Source: a filamentous cyanobacterium ESFC-1 (GTDB lineage: Bacteria; Cyanobacteriota; Cyanobacteriia; Cyanobacteriales; Spirulinaceae). Taken from it: DNA of 64,000 nt. The notes beneath the pieces were generated by a model, which had not been told where the DNA came from, made no database searches, and was given only the letters and a program-made list of their open reading frames with translations. Numbering within the stretch: the first letter of the stretch is position 1; the number at the start of each line of letters is the position of its first letter. The position numbers were made by a program, and so were the translations under genes. The stretch is from NCBI GenBank assembly GCA_000380225.1, contig KB904821.1, forward strand, positions 5,011,159-5,075,158, read 5' to 3'. Of the stretch, positions 53,872 through 62,657 are shown piece after piece.

Positions 53872-55125
53872 TTAAAACAAGTTTGTATATTCTGGATTAG
53901 CGATCGCGGCAGTTGCATTCAAGTCTAGTAGCCCATCACAGGACTGATTACCAATTACTTCCAATACCATATAATCATCAATCCAGTCATAGCTGATTCC
54001 TGTACTAGAATGAGCCGCTATGGATAAACTATATAACCCTTTGTGTAAATGGCAAGTCATCTCGAAAGCAATTTTAATCTTTTGATTTTTTTGTAAATTA
54101 GGTAACGCTATCGACAATGAATTAGTATTAGTTCCATAGAGAACAATTCCCGTCAAAGTTCTAAGAGAAATACCGACAACAAAATCATCAATATTTTGAT
54201 GAGCTAGTAATTCAATGATGATTCTAAAAACTAAACCTGTTTGTACTTTCCCTTTTAAGTTATCATTAGAAATATCAGTTGTTGTAGCATTTTCAATGGT
54301 TAAATTACCGTTGCCATGTCGATGCCAATCAAAATCATGGAACTCTTGATTGGAAGAATTAATGCTTTGAGCCTCTCTGGGGTCGATCTTTTGTTCGCTA
54401 CTCAATAAAGCGATATAGCGATTAATAACGTATTTAGGTGTTCCTTGTTCTAGTAAGAAGCCTTGATTCATTAAAATGGCGCGATCGCACAAAAATTTGA
54501 TACTCGACAAGTCGTGAGATACTAGAAGTAACGTCACCCCCTCTGCTTGGAGTTGGCGGATTTTTTTCATGCAGCGAGCCTGAAACTTAGCATCACCCAC
54601 AGCCAAGGCTTCATCGACAATCAAAATTTTAGGATCGATATGGGCTGCAACCGCAAAAGCCAAACGAACAGCCATCCCACTTGAATAAGTCTTCAAAGGT
54701 TGGTCAAGAAAATCCCCAATATCGGCAAAAGCAGCAATATTATCAAACTTGGCAGCAATTTCTTTTTTGCTCAATCCCAAAATTTGACCATTAAAAAATA
54801 CATTCTGTCGTCCTGTAAAATCAGGATTAAAGCCACTTCCCAACTCCAGTAAAGCGGAAACTCGACCTTTCACCCGAACTTCCCCCTTCGTCGGTGTCAA
54901 AGTTCCGGCAACAATCTGAAGTAAGGTACTTTTACCAGAGCCATTTTGACCGACAATGCCCAAAGTTTGGCCTTGAGTAACCTCTAAATTAACATCCTGT
55001 AATGCCCAAAATACTTCTGCTCGACTGCGGTTAGGCAGTAATATTTCTTTCAAACGGTCAACGGGACGGGAATAGCGCCTGTACAGTTTTGAAACATTTT
55101 TTAACGAAATAGCAATTTCACTCAT
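53872..55125 (-). CDS. wzt: Polysaccharide ABC exporter ATP-binding protein Wzt
   Basis: Energises export of the polyprenol-linked glycan with the Wzm permease. It has Walker A GQNGSGKSTLL, signature YSSGMAVRLAFAVA and Walker B ILIVDEALAV. A C-terminal domain of about 150 residues after ~270 resembles the Wzt glycan-binding domain, which reads a methylated or otherwise capped chain end. The start is set at the ATG at 55125 just before IAISLKNVSKLYRRY; ATG at 55161 and TTG at 55167 are alternatives, overlapping the wzm stop. Confidence 0.9.
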   Translation of the reverse strand: MSEIAISLKNVSKLYRRYSRPVDRLKEILLPNRSRAEVFWALQDVNLEVTQGQTLGIVGQNGSGKSTLLQIVAGTLTPTKGEVRVKGRVSALLELGSGFNPDFTGRQNVFFNGQILGLSKKEIAAKFDNIAAFADIGDFLDQPLKTYSSGMAVRLAFAVAAHIDPKILIVDEALAVGDAKFQARCMKKIRQLQAEGVTLLLVSHDLSSIKFLCDRAILMNQGFLLEQGTPKYVINRYIALLSSEQKIDPREAQSINSSNQEFHDFDWHRHGNGNLTIENATTTDISNDNLKGKVQTGLVFRIIIELLAHQNIDDFVVGISLRTLTGIVLYGTNTNSLSIALPNLQKNQKIKIAFEMTCHLHKGLYSLSIAAHSSTGISYDWIDDYMVLEVIGNQSCDGLLDLNATAAIANPEYTNLF

Positions 55126-55150
55126 CACACCATTGCTGCTGGAGCAATCT

Positions 55151-56005
55151 TTAGAGTACATCAGCAAATGCAGATTGCAAGCGTCGGTAGACCCAAAATC
55201 CGCCGATAAAAATTAGACTCGATAGCACTGTCGCTACCGTCCATTCCCACCAATGTCTGATACTCCCCACCAAAACTAAATCTCGATACACTTGCGCGAT
55301 CGCGGCTAAAGGATTGATCCAGAATACAACTTCAGAGAAAGGTTTGGGAATAGCTGAAGCCGGATAAACAATCGGTGTGAGGTAAAATCCGATATTAAGT
55401 GCCACACCCACCGTCTGTGGGATATCGCGCAAAAACACCGTCAATGCTGCCGTTAAATAGCCTAATCCTGCCGTCAACAGCAGTTGGGGTAGCCATACCA
55501 ACGGCAGTAATAATAAACTGGGATGGAGCGTTTGCGTCGTAATAACCACAAAACTAATCAAGAGCAGTAAACCGAATATACTTTCGAGAAAGGTTGATAA
55601 AATCGGCACGATTGGCAACAAAATCAAAGGAAACAGCACCTTTTTAACCAAATTCGTTTGGCGTAATACCGAACCCGTTGCTTGCACCAAGCCATTCGTA
55701 AAAGTCATCCAAGGTAGCAACCCCGCAAACAGCCATAATCCGTAACTCACATTGCTCTCAGGTAATTCTTTCAGACTGAGCTTAACCTGTAAAACTATAG
55801 AGAAGACGTAAGTATAGATTAGTAACTGAGCCAGTTGGTGGAGTAGCGGCCACAGATTCCCCAAAATAGAGCCTTTGTAACGGGCTTCTAAATCCCGTTG
55901 TACCAAGGCTTTGAGTAGATCGAGTTGAGTCAATAGCTGCTCGTTGAATGTTCGGGGTAATATAAACTGTTTGAGGTGACGGATTTTTTTCTTGATTTGT
56001 TGCAA
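55151..56005 (-). CDS. wzm: Polysaccharide ABC exporter permease Wzm
   Basis: A 284-residue ABC-2-type membrane protein with six helices. It has the N-terminal RDLEARYKGSILGNLWPLLHQLA motif and the LLPWMTFTNGLVQATGSVLRQTNLVKKVLFP block of TagG/KpsM/Wzm proteins. It forms the channel for lipid-linked polysaccharide with Wzt. It is the first gene of the minus-strand block; its upstream spacer (56006-56171) is AT-rich and likely holds the promoter, divergent from the ligase/polymerase gene. Confidence 0.9.
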   Translation of the reverse strand: MQQIKKKIRHLKQFILPRTFNEQLLTQLDLLKALVQRDLEARYKGSILGNLWPLLHQLAQLLIYTYVFSIVLQVKLSLKELPESNVSYGLWLFAGLLPWMTFTNGLVQATGSVLRQTNLVKKVLFPLILLPIVPILSTFLESIFGLLLLISFVVITTQTLHPSLLLLPLVWLPQLLLTAGLGYLTAALTVFLRDIPQTVGVALNIGFYLTPIVYPASAIPKPFSEVVFWINPLAAIAQVYRDLVLVGSIRHWWEWTVATVLSSLIFIGGFWVYRRLQSAFADVL

Positions 56006-56171
56006 TACTCTCTATCCTGTCTTGAATTTCAAAAGAATACTCAATCGACTGAAGTCCATACAGAACTCTAGTTTTCGAGTATACTGCCTAAGATTTACAA
56101 TGTTCTAGAGTAGAATACCAAAGAAAGTTTATCTTTTTTCTTATATCTTTACTTTTCAATCTTGGTATGCC

Positions 56172-58484
56172 ATGAGAAAGCAAATTGCGAACCAGCAAAA
56201 ACTAAAGTTATATTATTCCGCATTAGCCCTTGGTCTTACAGCAATAATTATTGTTCATTTATTAGTTCCAGTTTATCCAGCTTTTACTCTACCTGCCATT
56301 CCCGATCTTTTTGGCGTTGCAGTTATGAGTGGTTTATTGGGAATGGCGTGGAAGTTAGGCCGACCTATCATTTATCCTAAAATACAATTTTTTCGTTATG
56401 AATTAATTCTGTTAGGATTAATTTGGTTTAACGTTTTATTTTTAATCGCCCCTAGAGCATTTTTATCTTTATTTAATACCCCCGGCCAAGCCTGGATTCC
56501 TTGTAATATTATTCCAGGCTTTGCAACAAAGTTAGAATGTTTCTTACAAGCCTCTGTCACTCAGCATTACGGCATTCGTAATTTTTTTATTTTGTTCATT
56601 GGTACTCTACTAGGTACACTAGTCTTTTTACTGGCGAAGACAGTTCGAGAGGCCTGGAAATTTTTATTAAGTTCTGTTGTTTTTGGAAATATATTAGTTG
56701 TTATTGCTGGCTTGCTTGGTGCTTGGTTAAATATCCAACAAGTTTTACCTAAAAGTCTTGTTAATAATCCTGATGGAGTATATTCCATGACGGAAATTTT
56801 CGATAATCCAGGTCCTGTTTGGACATACTTAGCGCCAGGTTTAGCGATTTCATTATGGTTAACAGTAGCAACTCAGAAGCCACAAAAAATCAACTGGGGG
56901 ATATTTTTATCTTGTCTTTTGATATCAGGAATTTTAGCTACAGGTCAACGGGGAGGATTCTTGCTGTGTTTAGTTAATTTAATTATTTATATCGCTTATC
57001 TTTTCACTATAGGTTTAAAGAAAAAAAAGATATTTTTATTAATCATTAGTGGTATTCTCCTAGCTGGATTAGGAAATTTAGTGTACAAGCTCACGCAAAA
57101 TCCCTTATTGATATCCGAGATTGCTAATTCTATTGGTTACACTTGGAAAAGTAAACCTATGTTTTTTGCACCAGATCGTTTCTCTTTGTGGATTGCAGCC
57201 TTAAATTTCTTCAAGGAATCTTCTTTTTGGGGACATGGTTATGCAAGTTGGTACCAACTTATTGCTGAGTATGCTCAAACGAATAGTAACGTTGGAGCGT
57301 TGCATAGCGCGCATAACTGGTTTATTCAATTATTACCAGAACTTGGTATTTATCATACTATTTTTATAATTTTTATCTTATTTTTTGTTGCTTTTTGTTT
57401 GAAACAGAGTTGTACATCAATATTACATGGAAATTTATTATTCATGTTAATAATAATTTCTTTTATCATTACTTCTTCATTAATTGAATTAGATTACGTT
57501 CGTCCTATTTTTTATATTCATGTAATTACATGGAGTACCTTGATAGGTTTGACGACATCATTGGAAAATAAATCGGAGAGGTTACATCAAAATACTGTCT
57601 TTTTATATTTTACTAAACCCTACTATTTAGATCGTAGAGGCATAAATTCCAGATTTATCCAAATATGTTTAGGTATTACTGGATTATGTATTTTAATTTC
57701 TATTGTATGTATAAAAACTTTTAGTTGGGGAGGGTCTGCATTTGAAGCAAATTTATCTCAACCTAGCTCCGCAGTATTTCGTTGGTTAGGACAATCCGCT
57801 AGTGTTGCTGCTTTTAAAACTGCTGAAAATAAGAGTTATTCTATTTCGGATATTCAACCTTTTGAAAAGCCTATATCTATTAAACTTAGTGACTTCGAGA
57901 TTGAGGTCAATCCAGAGGAAAGTTTAGCACTGTCTCTAGAAAATGGATCAAAGTGGCTACCCAAACAACATCCACTTTCTTTTTCTAAAGGAATGCCAGA
58001 TACAGCCCGGTGGATTAGTGCCGGAATTTATTATCCTTTTTTGCAATCCGATCTAAGTATTCCCTGGTCGAAAAATATGTATTGGTGGGAAATTACCGAA
58101 GGAAAATTAGGGCGTTGGTGTGGATCAGATTGCTGGTTTCTGGCTCAAAGTTGTGGAGTTCGCGATCGCGTCAATTTTTCTGTCTCTGCACCAGGACGCG
58201 ATCGCACTCCTGCTAATCCTATATCTTTTGATGTCGCGGTTTATAATCTTCCTCAAGGCAGTCAATTTTCGAGTCAAACTCTCGAAGACTTACCCTCACC
58301 CCTCACTCAAGCACAATATCAAATGCAGTCACAGGAAGCCCAACAGTTGAGTGTTGAAGGGAAGCCCGATACGGCTTTATATCTCGTTCATGTTGAATCT
58401 CAATCCACTTTTACGCCTACTTCTGATGATGATAGGAGTTTGGGAGTATTTATCCAGGAGCCAGATTGCCAAGGGAGTCGTTAA
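56172..58484 (+). CDS. O-antigen ligase/polymerase-like membrane protein with large C-terminal domain
   Basis: A 770-residue protein. The first ~430 residues have about 11 helices and a periplasmic loop. The Wzy/WaaL-type pattern appears in FWGHGYASWYQLIAEY and HSAHNWFIQLLPELG. Another helix near 490-510 is followed by a soluble C-terminal domain of ~250 residues with Trp-rich segments that I do not recognise. In an ABC-exporter locus it is more likely the ligase that joins the glycan to its acceptor than a Wzy polymerase (inference). It is transcribed away from wzm. Confidence 0.8.
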   Translation: MRKQIANQQKLKLYYSALALGLTAIIIVHLLVPVYPAFTLPAIPDLFGVAVMSGLLGMAWKLGRPIIYPKIQFFRYELILLGLIWFNVLFLIAPRAFLSLFNTPGQAWIPCNIIPGFATKLECFLQASVTQHYGIRNFFILFIGTLLGTLVFLLAKTVREAWKFLLSSVVFGNILVVIAGLLGAWLNIQQVLPKSLVNNPDGVYSMTEIFDNPGPVWTYLAPGLAISLWLTVATQKPQKINWGIFLSCLLISGILATGQRGGFLLCLVNLIIYIAYLFTIGLKKKKIFLLIISGILLAGLGNLVYKLTQNPLLISEIANSIGYTWKSKPMFFAPDRFSLWIAALNFFKESSFWGHGYASWYQLIAEYAQTNSNVGALHSAHNWFIQLLPELGIYHTIFIIFILFFVAFCLKQSCTSILHGNLLFMLIIISFIITSSLIELDYVRPIFYIHVITWSTLIGLTTSLENKSERLHQNTVFLYFTKPYYLDRRGINSRFIQICLGITGLCILISIVCIKTFSWGGSAFEANLSQPSSAVFRWLGQSASVAAFKTAENKSYSISDIQPFEKPISIKLSDFEIEVNPEESLALSLENGSKWLPKQHPLSFSKGMPDTARWISAGIYYPFLQSDLSIPWSKNMYWWEITEGKLGRWCGSDCWFLAQSCGVRDRVNFSVSAPGRDRTPANPISFDVAVYNLPQGSQFSSQTLEDLPSPLTQAQYQMQSQEAQQLSVEGKPDTALYLVHVESQSTFTPTSDDDRSLGVFIQEPDCQGSR

Positions 58485-58493
58485 GGCACTATC

Positions 58494-59054
58494 TTATGCC
58501 ATCTTGAGCCAGCTAAAGAGACGTTCGACCGTAATATTTAATTCAATTCCCCCCAACACAGGAATCGTATCTTTATCTTCTCTAAGAGTTGGTGGGCGAT
58601 CGCGATGAAATACTAAGACGCTGCGATCGTCTGGGTCGAGAAACCAACCGAGTTCGCTACCCCGTTCGATGCTGTACAAAATCTTACCAATGACTTTGTT
58701 GGGTTGTTGTTCGGGAGAAAGAATTTCGATTATCCAATCCGGGGGGAGTTCAAAACGATCCGGAACCTCTCCGTTTGCTAAAAAGGGAATTCGAGACCAG
58801 CAAAAGACGGCAATATCTGGCACAATAGAGCGATCGCCAAAACTACACCGCAGTTCAGGAAAAGCATAAGCAATTTTGGCATCTTCTGTAACTCGATTAA
58901 TTTCACTAATCAGTTTTCCCTGTAAGCGGCTATGTCTGCCTTTTGGCATGGGTTTTTGGCTGATTTTTCCAGCAATGAACTCGCTGGCGGGCTTGGTTTC
59001 AGGGCGTTGTAGGAATTCTGCTAGAGTTAGGGATTTTGAAGTAGAGACGGTCAT
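58494..59054 (-). CDS. Uma2-family (DUF820) protein
   Basis: A 186-residue Uma2 protein: PETKPASEFIAGKISQKPMPKG, FPELRCSFGDRSIVPDIAVFCW (acidic catalytic-type block) and PPDWIIEILSPEQQPNKVIGK. It closely resembles the Uma2 gene at 23399 but lacks the palindromic insertion. It converges with the ligase gene 10 bp away. Confidence 0.82.
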   Translation of the reverse strand: MTVSTSKSLTLAEFLQRPETKPASEFIAGKISQKPMPKGRHSRLQGKLISEINRVTEDAKIAYAFPELRCSFGDRSIVPDIAVFCWSRIPFLANGEVPDRFELPPDWIIEILSPEQQPNKVIGKILYSIERGSELGWFLDPDDRSVLVFHRDRPPTLREDKDTIPVLGGIELNITVERLFSWLKMA

Positions 59055-59184
59055 AAAGAGGCTGGTTCTGTGGGTTTATTTTGATAGTTTAGATAGATTT
59101 CTCCCGACGCGATCGCGCTGATTGTACGGACAGGTCTAGTCTTGCCCCAACCTCCCTTCAATTCAAACTTGATAAAGTATTAAA

Positions 59185-59619
59185 TTAGTTGCTTTGTATC
59201 GGTGAAATTAAAGCGAGGGCTTGCGTTAAAATGGCATCTTTATCAACCATACTTTCTAGGGTTGTCGTCTCATAAATTCCTTCTGCAACTTCCAAGGAAG
59301 CACGATCTATCGCCATCGGATAAGCAACTTCCAAAATTTCTTCTAGTTCTGTGACTGTGAGGTAATATCCTCCTGATTTGCGACGTTTATTTTTTTCTTG
59401 AATTTCCCTAGCGCTGTTACGAATAGAAACATCCCAGGAACGAGTAGTGCGATTTTCGGCTTGTTTTTTAATGAGGTGGATTAACAAAATAATGGCATAA
59501 CTCCGAATGTTATTAATTTTGTCATCCTTACTCATTTCTTCTAATTCTTCGACGATGATTAATGCGCCAGAAATATCGCCGCGCAAAAGTCGTTCTTTGA
59601 GAGTGAGCAATTCTTCCAC
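59185..59619 (-). CDS. DUF29-like protein
   Basis: A 144-residue, mostly helical protein beginning MEELLTLKERLLRGDISGALIIVEELEEMS, with RSYAIILLIHLIKKQAENRTTRSWDVSIRNS, matching the DUF29 family common in cyanobacteria. Function unknown. Family members often occur in many copies per genome. No link to neighbours is evident. Confidence 0.65.
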   Translation of the reverse strand: MEELLTLKERLLRGDISGALIIVEELEEMSKDDKINNIRSYAIILLIHLIKKQAENRTTRSWDVSIRNSAREIQEKNKRRKSGGYYLTVTELEEILEVAYPMAIDRASLEVAEGIYETTTLESMVDKDAILTQALALISPIQSN

Positions 59620-59712
59620 GATCTGTTGGGTTTTGGGTGTGGCGTTTGAGGATATTTTAGCGCGATTTTTGAGAGTCGATAATTATCGGATTGGGGGCGG
59701 TTTTATTCAAGA

Positions 59713-60726
59713 TTAATTGGATTTATGATGGGTGAATTGTTTTTGATTATTCAGATAGAGTTCTCCAGACGCGATCGCGACGAGGGTTAATCCTAAACTT
59801 AATCCACTTCCTAGAAGCCCAAGAGTAGCGATTAAAATGGCGATCGCGGCGGTAAAGATAAGATAGGCGATCGTGACTTGGGGATGACTCCAACCGGATT
59901 GTTGGAGGCGTTGATAAAGGTGGGTTCGGTGGGCTTGAAAAATGTTTTCTCGCTTCAATAAACGGCGAATGAGGGTATAAATGGCATCGCCAATGAGGGG
60001 TAATGTCATGGCACAAGCTGGCCAAAACTGGGGGGTAGAGGTAGCATTGAGAAGGGCGATCGCGATACTTGCTCCTAATACTGTACTCCCGACATCCCCC
60101 ATAAAAATCTTTGCTGGCGACCAATTCCAATAGAGAAAGCCCAATAACGCCGCAACCAATAAACCCCAAATCGGTTGGTTTAAATAAATGGCTAAAAACC
60201 CGAATTGTAAGGCGGTGACACTGGCAACCAAGCCGTCCAAACCATCCATAAAGTTATAGAAGTTGATGAGGGCAGTAAACGCGATCGCGGTCAGAATTAG
60301 GGTGAGAATTTGCCCAGCTTGGCCAATATCAGCAGATTCTAGCGGTAATGGTAGTCCAAAACAGGCGATCGCGATTCCCGCCGAACTCAGTTGCACTAAG
60401 TAACGAATCGAAGCGGGGAGGTTGTTGCGGTCATCAATGAAACTCGCAACTGCCAGGGGGAGTAGAACCAAACCGATATAGCCGGGCTGAGGCTTGAGGT
60501 TAATCGTCAGATTGGTGTATTGCGCGATCGCCCAGGATAGTAGGGTCGCGATCGCAAAAGCCACCAGAAACCCTAAACCTCCTCCTCTGGGGGTGGGCTG
60601 GGTATGGGAACTGCGATCGTTAGGAATATCCAGCAGTTTAGTTTGAAAAGCGGTTTTGAGATAGGCAGTAGTGAAGAAGGCGATCGTAAAACTGAGGACA
60701 ATTAAACCCAAAAAGATTAAATTCAT
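59713..60726 (-). CDS. WecA/MraY-like polyprenyl-phosphate sugar-1-P transferase
   Basis: A membrane protein of about 337 residues with ten or eleven helices, family 4 phosphoglycosyltransferase. It has FDIPNDRSSHTQPTPRGGGLGF near the start, FIDDRNNL, NFYNFMDGLDGL, GDVGSTVLG and the HRTHLYQRLQ loop. Such enzymes load GlcNAc-1-P or a related sugar phosphate on undecaprenyl phosphate to begin a glycan. The ATG at 60726 is used; the in-frame extension to 60807 only translates a GC-rich repeat. Together with the epimerase at 61629 it may start a surface polysaccharide. Confidence 0.88.
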   Translation of the reverse strand: MNLIFLGLIVLSFTIAFFTTAYLKTAFQTKLLDIPNDRSSHTQPTPRGGGLGFLVAFAIATLLSWAIAQYTNLTINLKPQPGYIGLVLLPLAVASFIDDRNNLPASIRYLVQLSSAGIAIACFGLPLPLESADIGQAGQILTLILTAIAFTALINFYNFMDGLDGLVASVTALQFGFLAIYLNQPIWGLLVAALLGFLYWNWSPAKIFMGDVGSTVLGASIAIALLNATSTPQFWPACAMTLPLIGDAIYTLIRRLLKRENIFQAHRTHLYQRLQQSGWSHPQVTIAYLIFTAAIAILIATLGLLGSGLSLGLTLVAIASGELYLNNQKQFTHHKSN

Positions 60727-60782
60727 ATTCTGAACTGTTATGGCAGTACATTTTACAGTTAGGACGTTTAGCTTGCCGTTAG

Positions 60783-60820
60783 CCCTCACCCCAAACCCCT
60801 CTCCCACGGGAGAAGGGCTT
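60783..60820. repeat. CTCACCCCAAACCCCTCTCCC repeat copy
   Basis: An imperfect hairpin, CCCTCTCCC / GGGAGAAGGG, with the AGCCCTCACC tail shared with 10324-10360. It lies upstream of the WecA-like gene and downstream of a Uma2 gene. Confidence 0.6.
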
Positions 60821-60883
60821 ATTGCTTGAAAGTGAAATGAGGTGTTCCGATACTTTACCGTAGCGCTATATCTTATGGTTTCT

Positions 60884-61420
60884 CTAACTTAATAATTCAT
60901 CGACCGTAATACTAAAGCCAGCAAGGACTTTTTGTGTACTCACCGTATCCCCGGATGTAAAAATCTGTTGGCTTTCTTGAGTCACCAAAATAATCCAACG
61001 ATTTTCTGGAAACACTAACCAAACTTCTTCAGCGCCAGATTGTAGATATTCTTCAGCTTTTGCGATAACATCTTCAGCCAAATCTGTCGGAGAGACGATT
61101 TCAGCCGTGAGCGGAAAACTGCGGGGAAGCGCTTTAGCTTCTCCATATTCTGCCACTAATTCTGGGGTTAGATAAGCGACATCGGGAGAGCGTCCCTGTT
61201 TTTCGGTACGACAGGGAACTTTAATATAAACTTCTCCTCCTCGATCGCTTGATTCTATATAATTTGTCCATCGGTGACTCAGGCGACTTTGGGCTTTGCT
61301 ATGTTTTAACGTTATGCCATTTTTTTCAAATAACTCTCCATCCACCCATTCAGTCCGTTCTGGCGGATGTTCTAGCCAGTCTTCTAAGGAGGTTACTGGG
61401 GGATAGGGCGTAGTGGTCAT
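60884..61420 (-). CDS. Uma2-family (DUF820) protein
   Basis: A 178-residue Uma2 protein of a different subgroup from the others here: PERTEWVDGELFEKNGITLKHSKAQ, KQGRSPDVAYLTPE acidic block, FPLTAEIVSPTDLAEDVIAKAEEYLQSGAEEVWLVFPENRWI. Function unproven. Followed by a terminator-like repeat region. Confidence 0.82.
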   Translation of the reverse strand: MTTTPYPPVTSLEDWLEHPPERTEWVDGELFEKNGITLKHSKAQSRLSHRWTNYIESSDRGGEVYIKVPCRTEKQGRSPDVAYLTPELVAEYGEAKALPRSFPLTAEIVSPTDLAEDVIAKAEEYLQSGAEEVWLVFPENRWIILVTQESQQIFTSGDTVSTQKVLAGFSITVDELLS

Positions 61421-61455
61421 GGCTAAGTTTGGTATTGGATGAGATTCAGCTTATT

Positions 61456-61622
61456 CTAAAGAATCATTCCTTGCTGACGCAAAATTTCGATTTCTTGTTG
61501 GAGTCCGATTTCGAGCGATCGCGGTTTATACCCAAAGTCTTGTGTGGCTGCTTGGCGGGAATAGGCTTTATCTTCTTGTAATCGTGAGATTTGTTCGCGT
61601 CGAACAAACTGTAAAGTATCTA
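61456..61622 (-). pseudogene. C-terminal remnant of an NAD-dependent epimerase
   Basis: The minus-strand frame ending at 61456 encodes ISRLQEDKAYSRQAATQDFGYKPRSLEIGLQQEIEIL, which reads as the last ~50 residues of an extended-SDR epimerase (DKAY..DFGY.PRS..GL). The Rossmann part is missing. It starts within a few bases of the stop of the intact epimerase gene at 61629, so one of the two probably replaced the body of the other by recombination. Confidence 0.6.
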
Positions 61623-61628
61623 CTCTAT

Positions 61629-62576
61629 TTACTGACTCAAATACCAGTCCACAGTATCTTGTAAGCCCTGTTTGGCTGTAAAGGGGGGTGTCCAATTCAG
61701 ACAGTCTCTAATCTTTTGGTTACTGACAGGGAGAGAATCAGTCAGTCGGTTAATTGTCTCTTGTTTACCCAAAGGTTTAGCGAATGAGGTCAAAATTCTT
61801 GGAGAGATAGGAAGAAGCAAAGGTTTTTTTCCCATCGCGTAGCCAATTTGACGAATTAGGTCAGGTGTAGAGAAATCAGAACCGTCGCTAACTAAAAAAG
61901 TTTGATTTCTAGCGTTAGGGTGAGTAATACAGGTGATAAGAGCATCAATGAGATTGCCAACATAAACAAGGCTACGCTGGTTTTTAATCGCTCCAAAAGG
62001 CAAAGGAAGACCTGTTTTAATCAGTTTCAGCAAACGAGCCATATTACCAGGGTTACGAGACCCGTAAACCAGAGGAGCGCGAAGAAGAGTATAAGTCATC
62101 GAGCTATCTGCACAAAGATTTTTGATAACTTGTTCGGCTTGGAGCTTACTGTGACCGTAAGGAGTAGTAGGGTGACAAGGAGCATCTTCTGTCAAAGGAG
62201 TATTACTGCTCGTAGCCATAGCCCCCACAGAACTCATAAAAATAAAGTGTCTAACTCCAGCCGCAATACACTGCTTGACAAGATTCGCCGTACCTGCAAC
62301 ATTAACATTGTAAAATTCGGTCACAGGATCGACTGCCCGATCGTTTAGAATATGAGCGCGAGCTGCTAAATGGATTACCACATCAACCTCAGCCAATAAA
62401 TCCGTCCACTTTGTTGACTGATTAAACTCACCAACGTTAATATATCTTGAATCAAGAGACTTGTATTTCACATCAGTTCGTGTAGTGGCTATAATCTGCC
62501 ATTTTTCCGGAGTCAAAGAGTTTAGTAAACTATTTCCAATAAACCCAGTAGAACCAGTTATTAACAATTGACACAC
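61629..62576 (-). CDS. NAD-dependent epimerase/dehydratase (UDP-sugar type)
   Basis: A 315-residue extended SDR with ITGSTGFIGNSLL, VIHLAARAHI, the catalytic MSSVGAMA and YGHSK, and a C-terminal substrate part. It resembles WbpP/GalE-like and WbpV-type enzymes that pair with WecA-like transferases (WbpL) for O-antigen initiation, and such a transferase lies one gene away (59713). The substrate is therefore probably a UDP-HexNAc. ATG at 62576; divergent from the FAD oxidoreductase. Confidence 0.82.
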   Translation of the reverse strand: MCQLLITGSTGFIGNSLLNSLTPEKWQIIATTRTDVKYKSLDSRYINVGEFNQSTKWTDLLAEVDVVIHLAARAHILNDRAVDPVTEFYNVNVAGTANLVKQCIAAGVRHFIFMSSVGAMATSSNTPLTEDAPCHPTTPYGHSKLQAEQVIKNLCADSSMTYTLLRAPLVYGSRNPGNMARLLKLIKTGLPLPFGAIKNQRSLVYVGNLIDALITCITHPNARNQTFLVSDGSDFSTPDLIRQIGYAMGKKPLLLPISPRILTSFAKPLGKQETINRLTDSLPVSNQKIRDCLNWTPPFTAKQGLQDTVDWYLSQ

Positions 62577-62657
62577 AGCTAAAGCTCCATTGCTTGATTT
62601 TGACCGATCAACACCAGCATCATTCTAATCTTTAACACTACAAATATAGAGGCAAAA

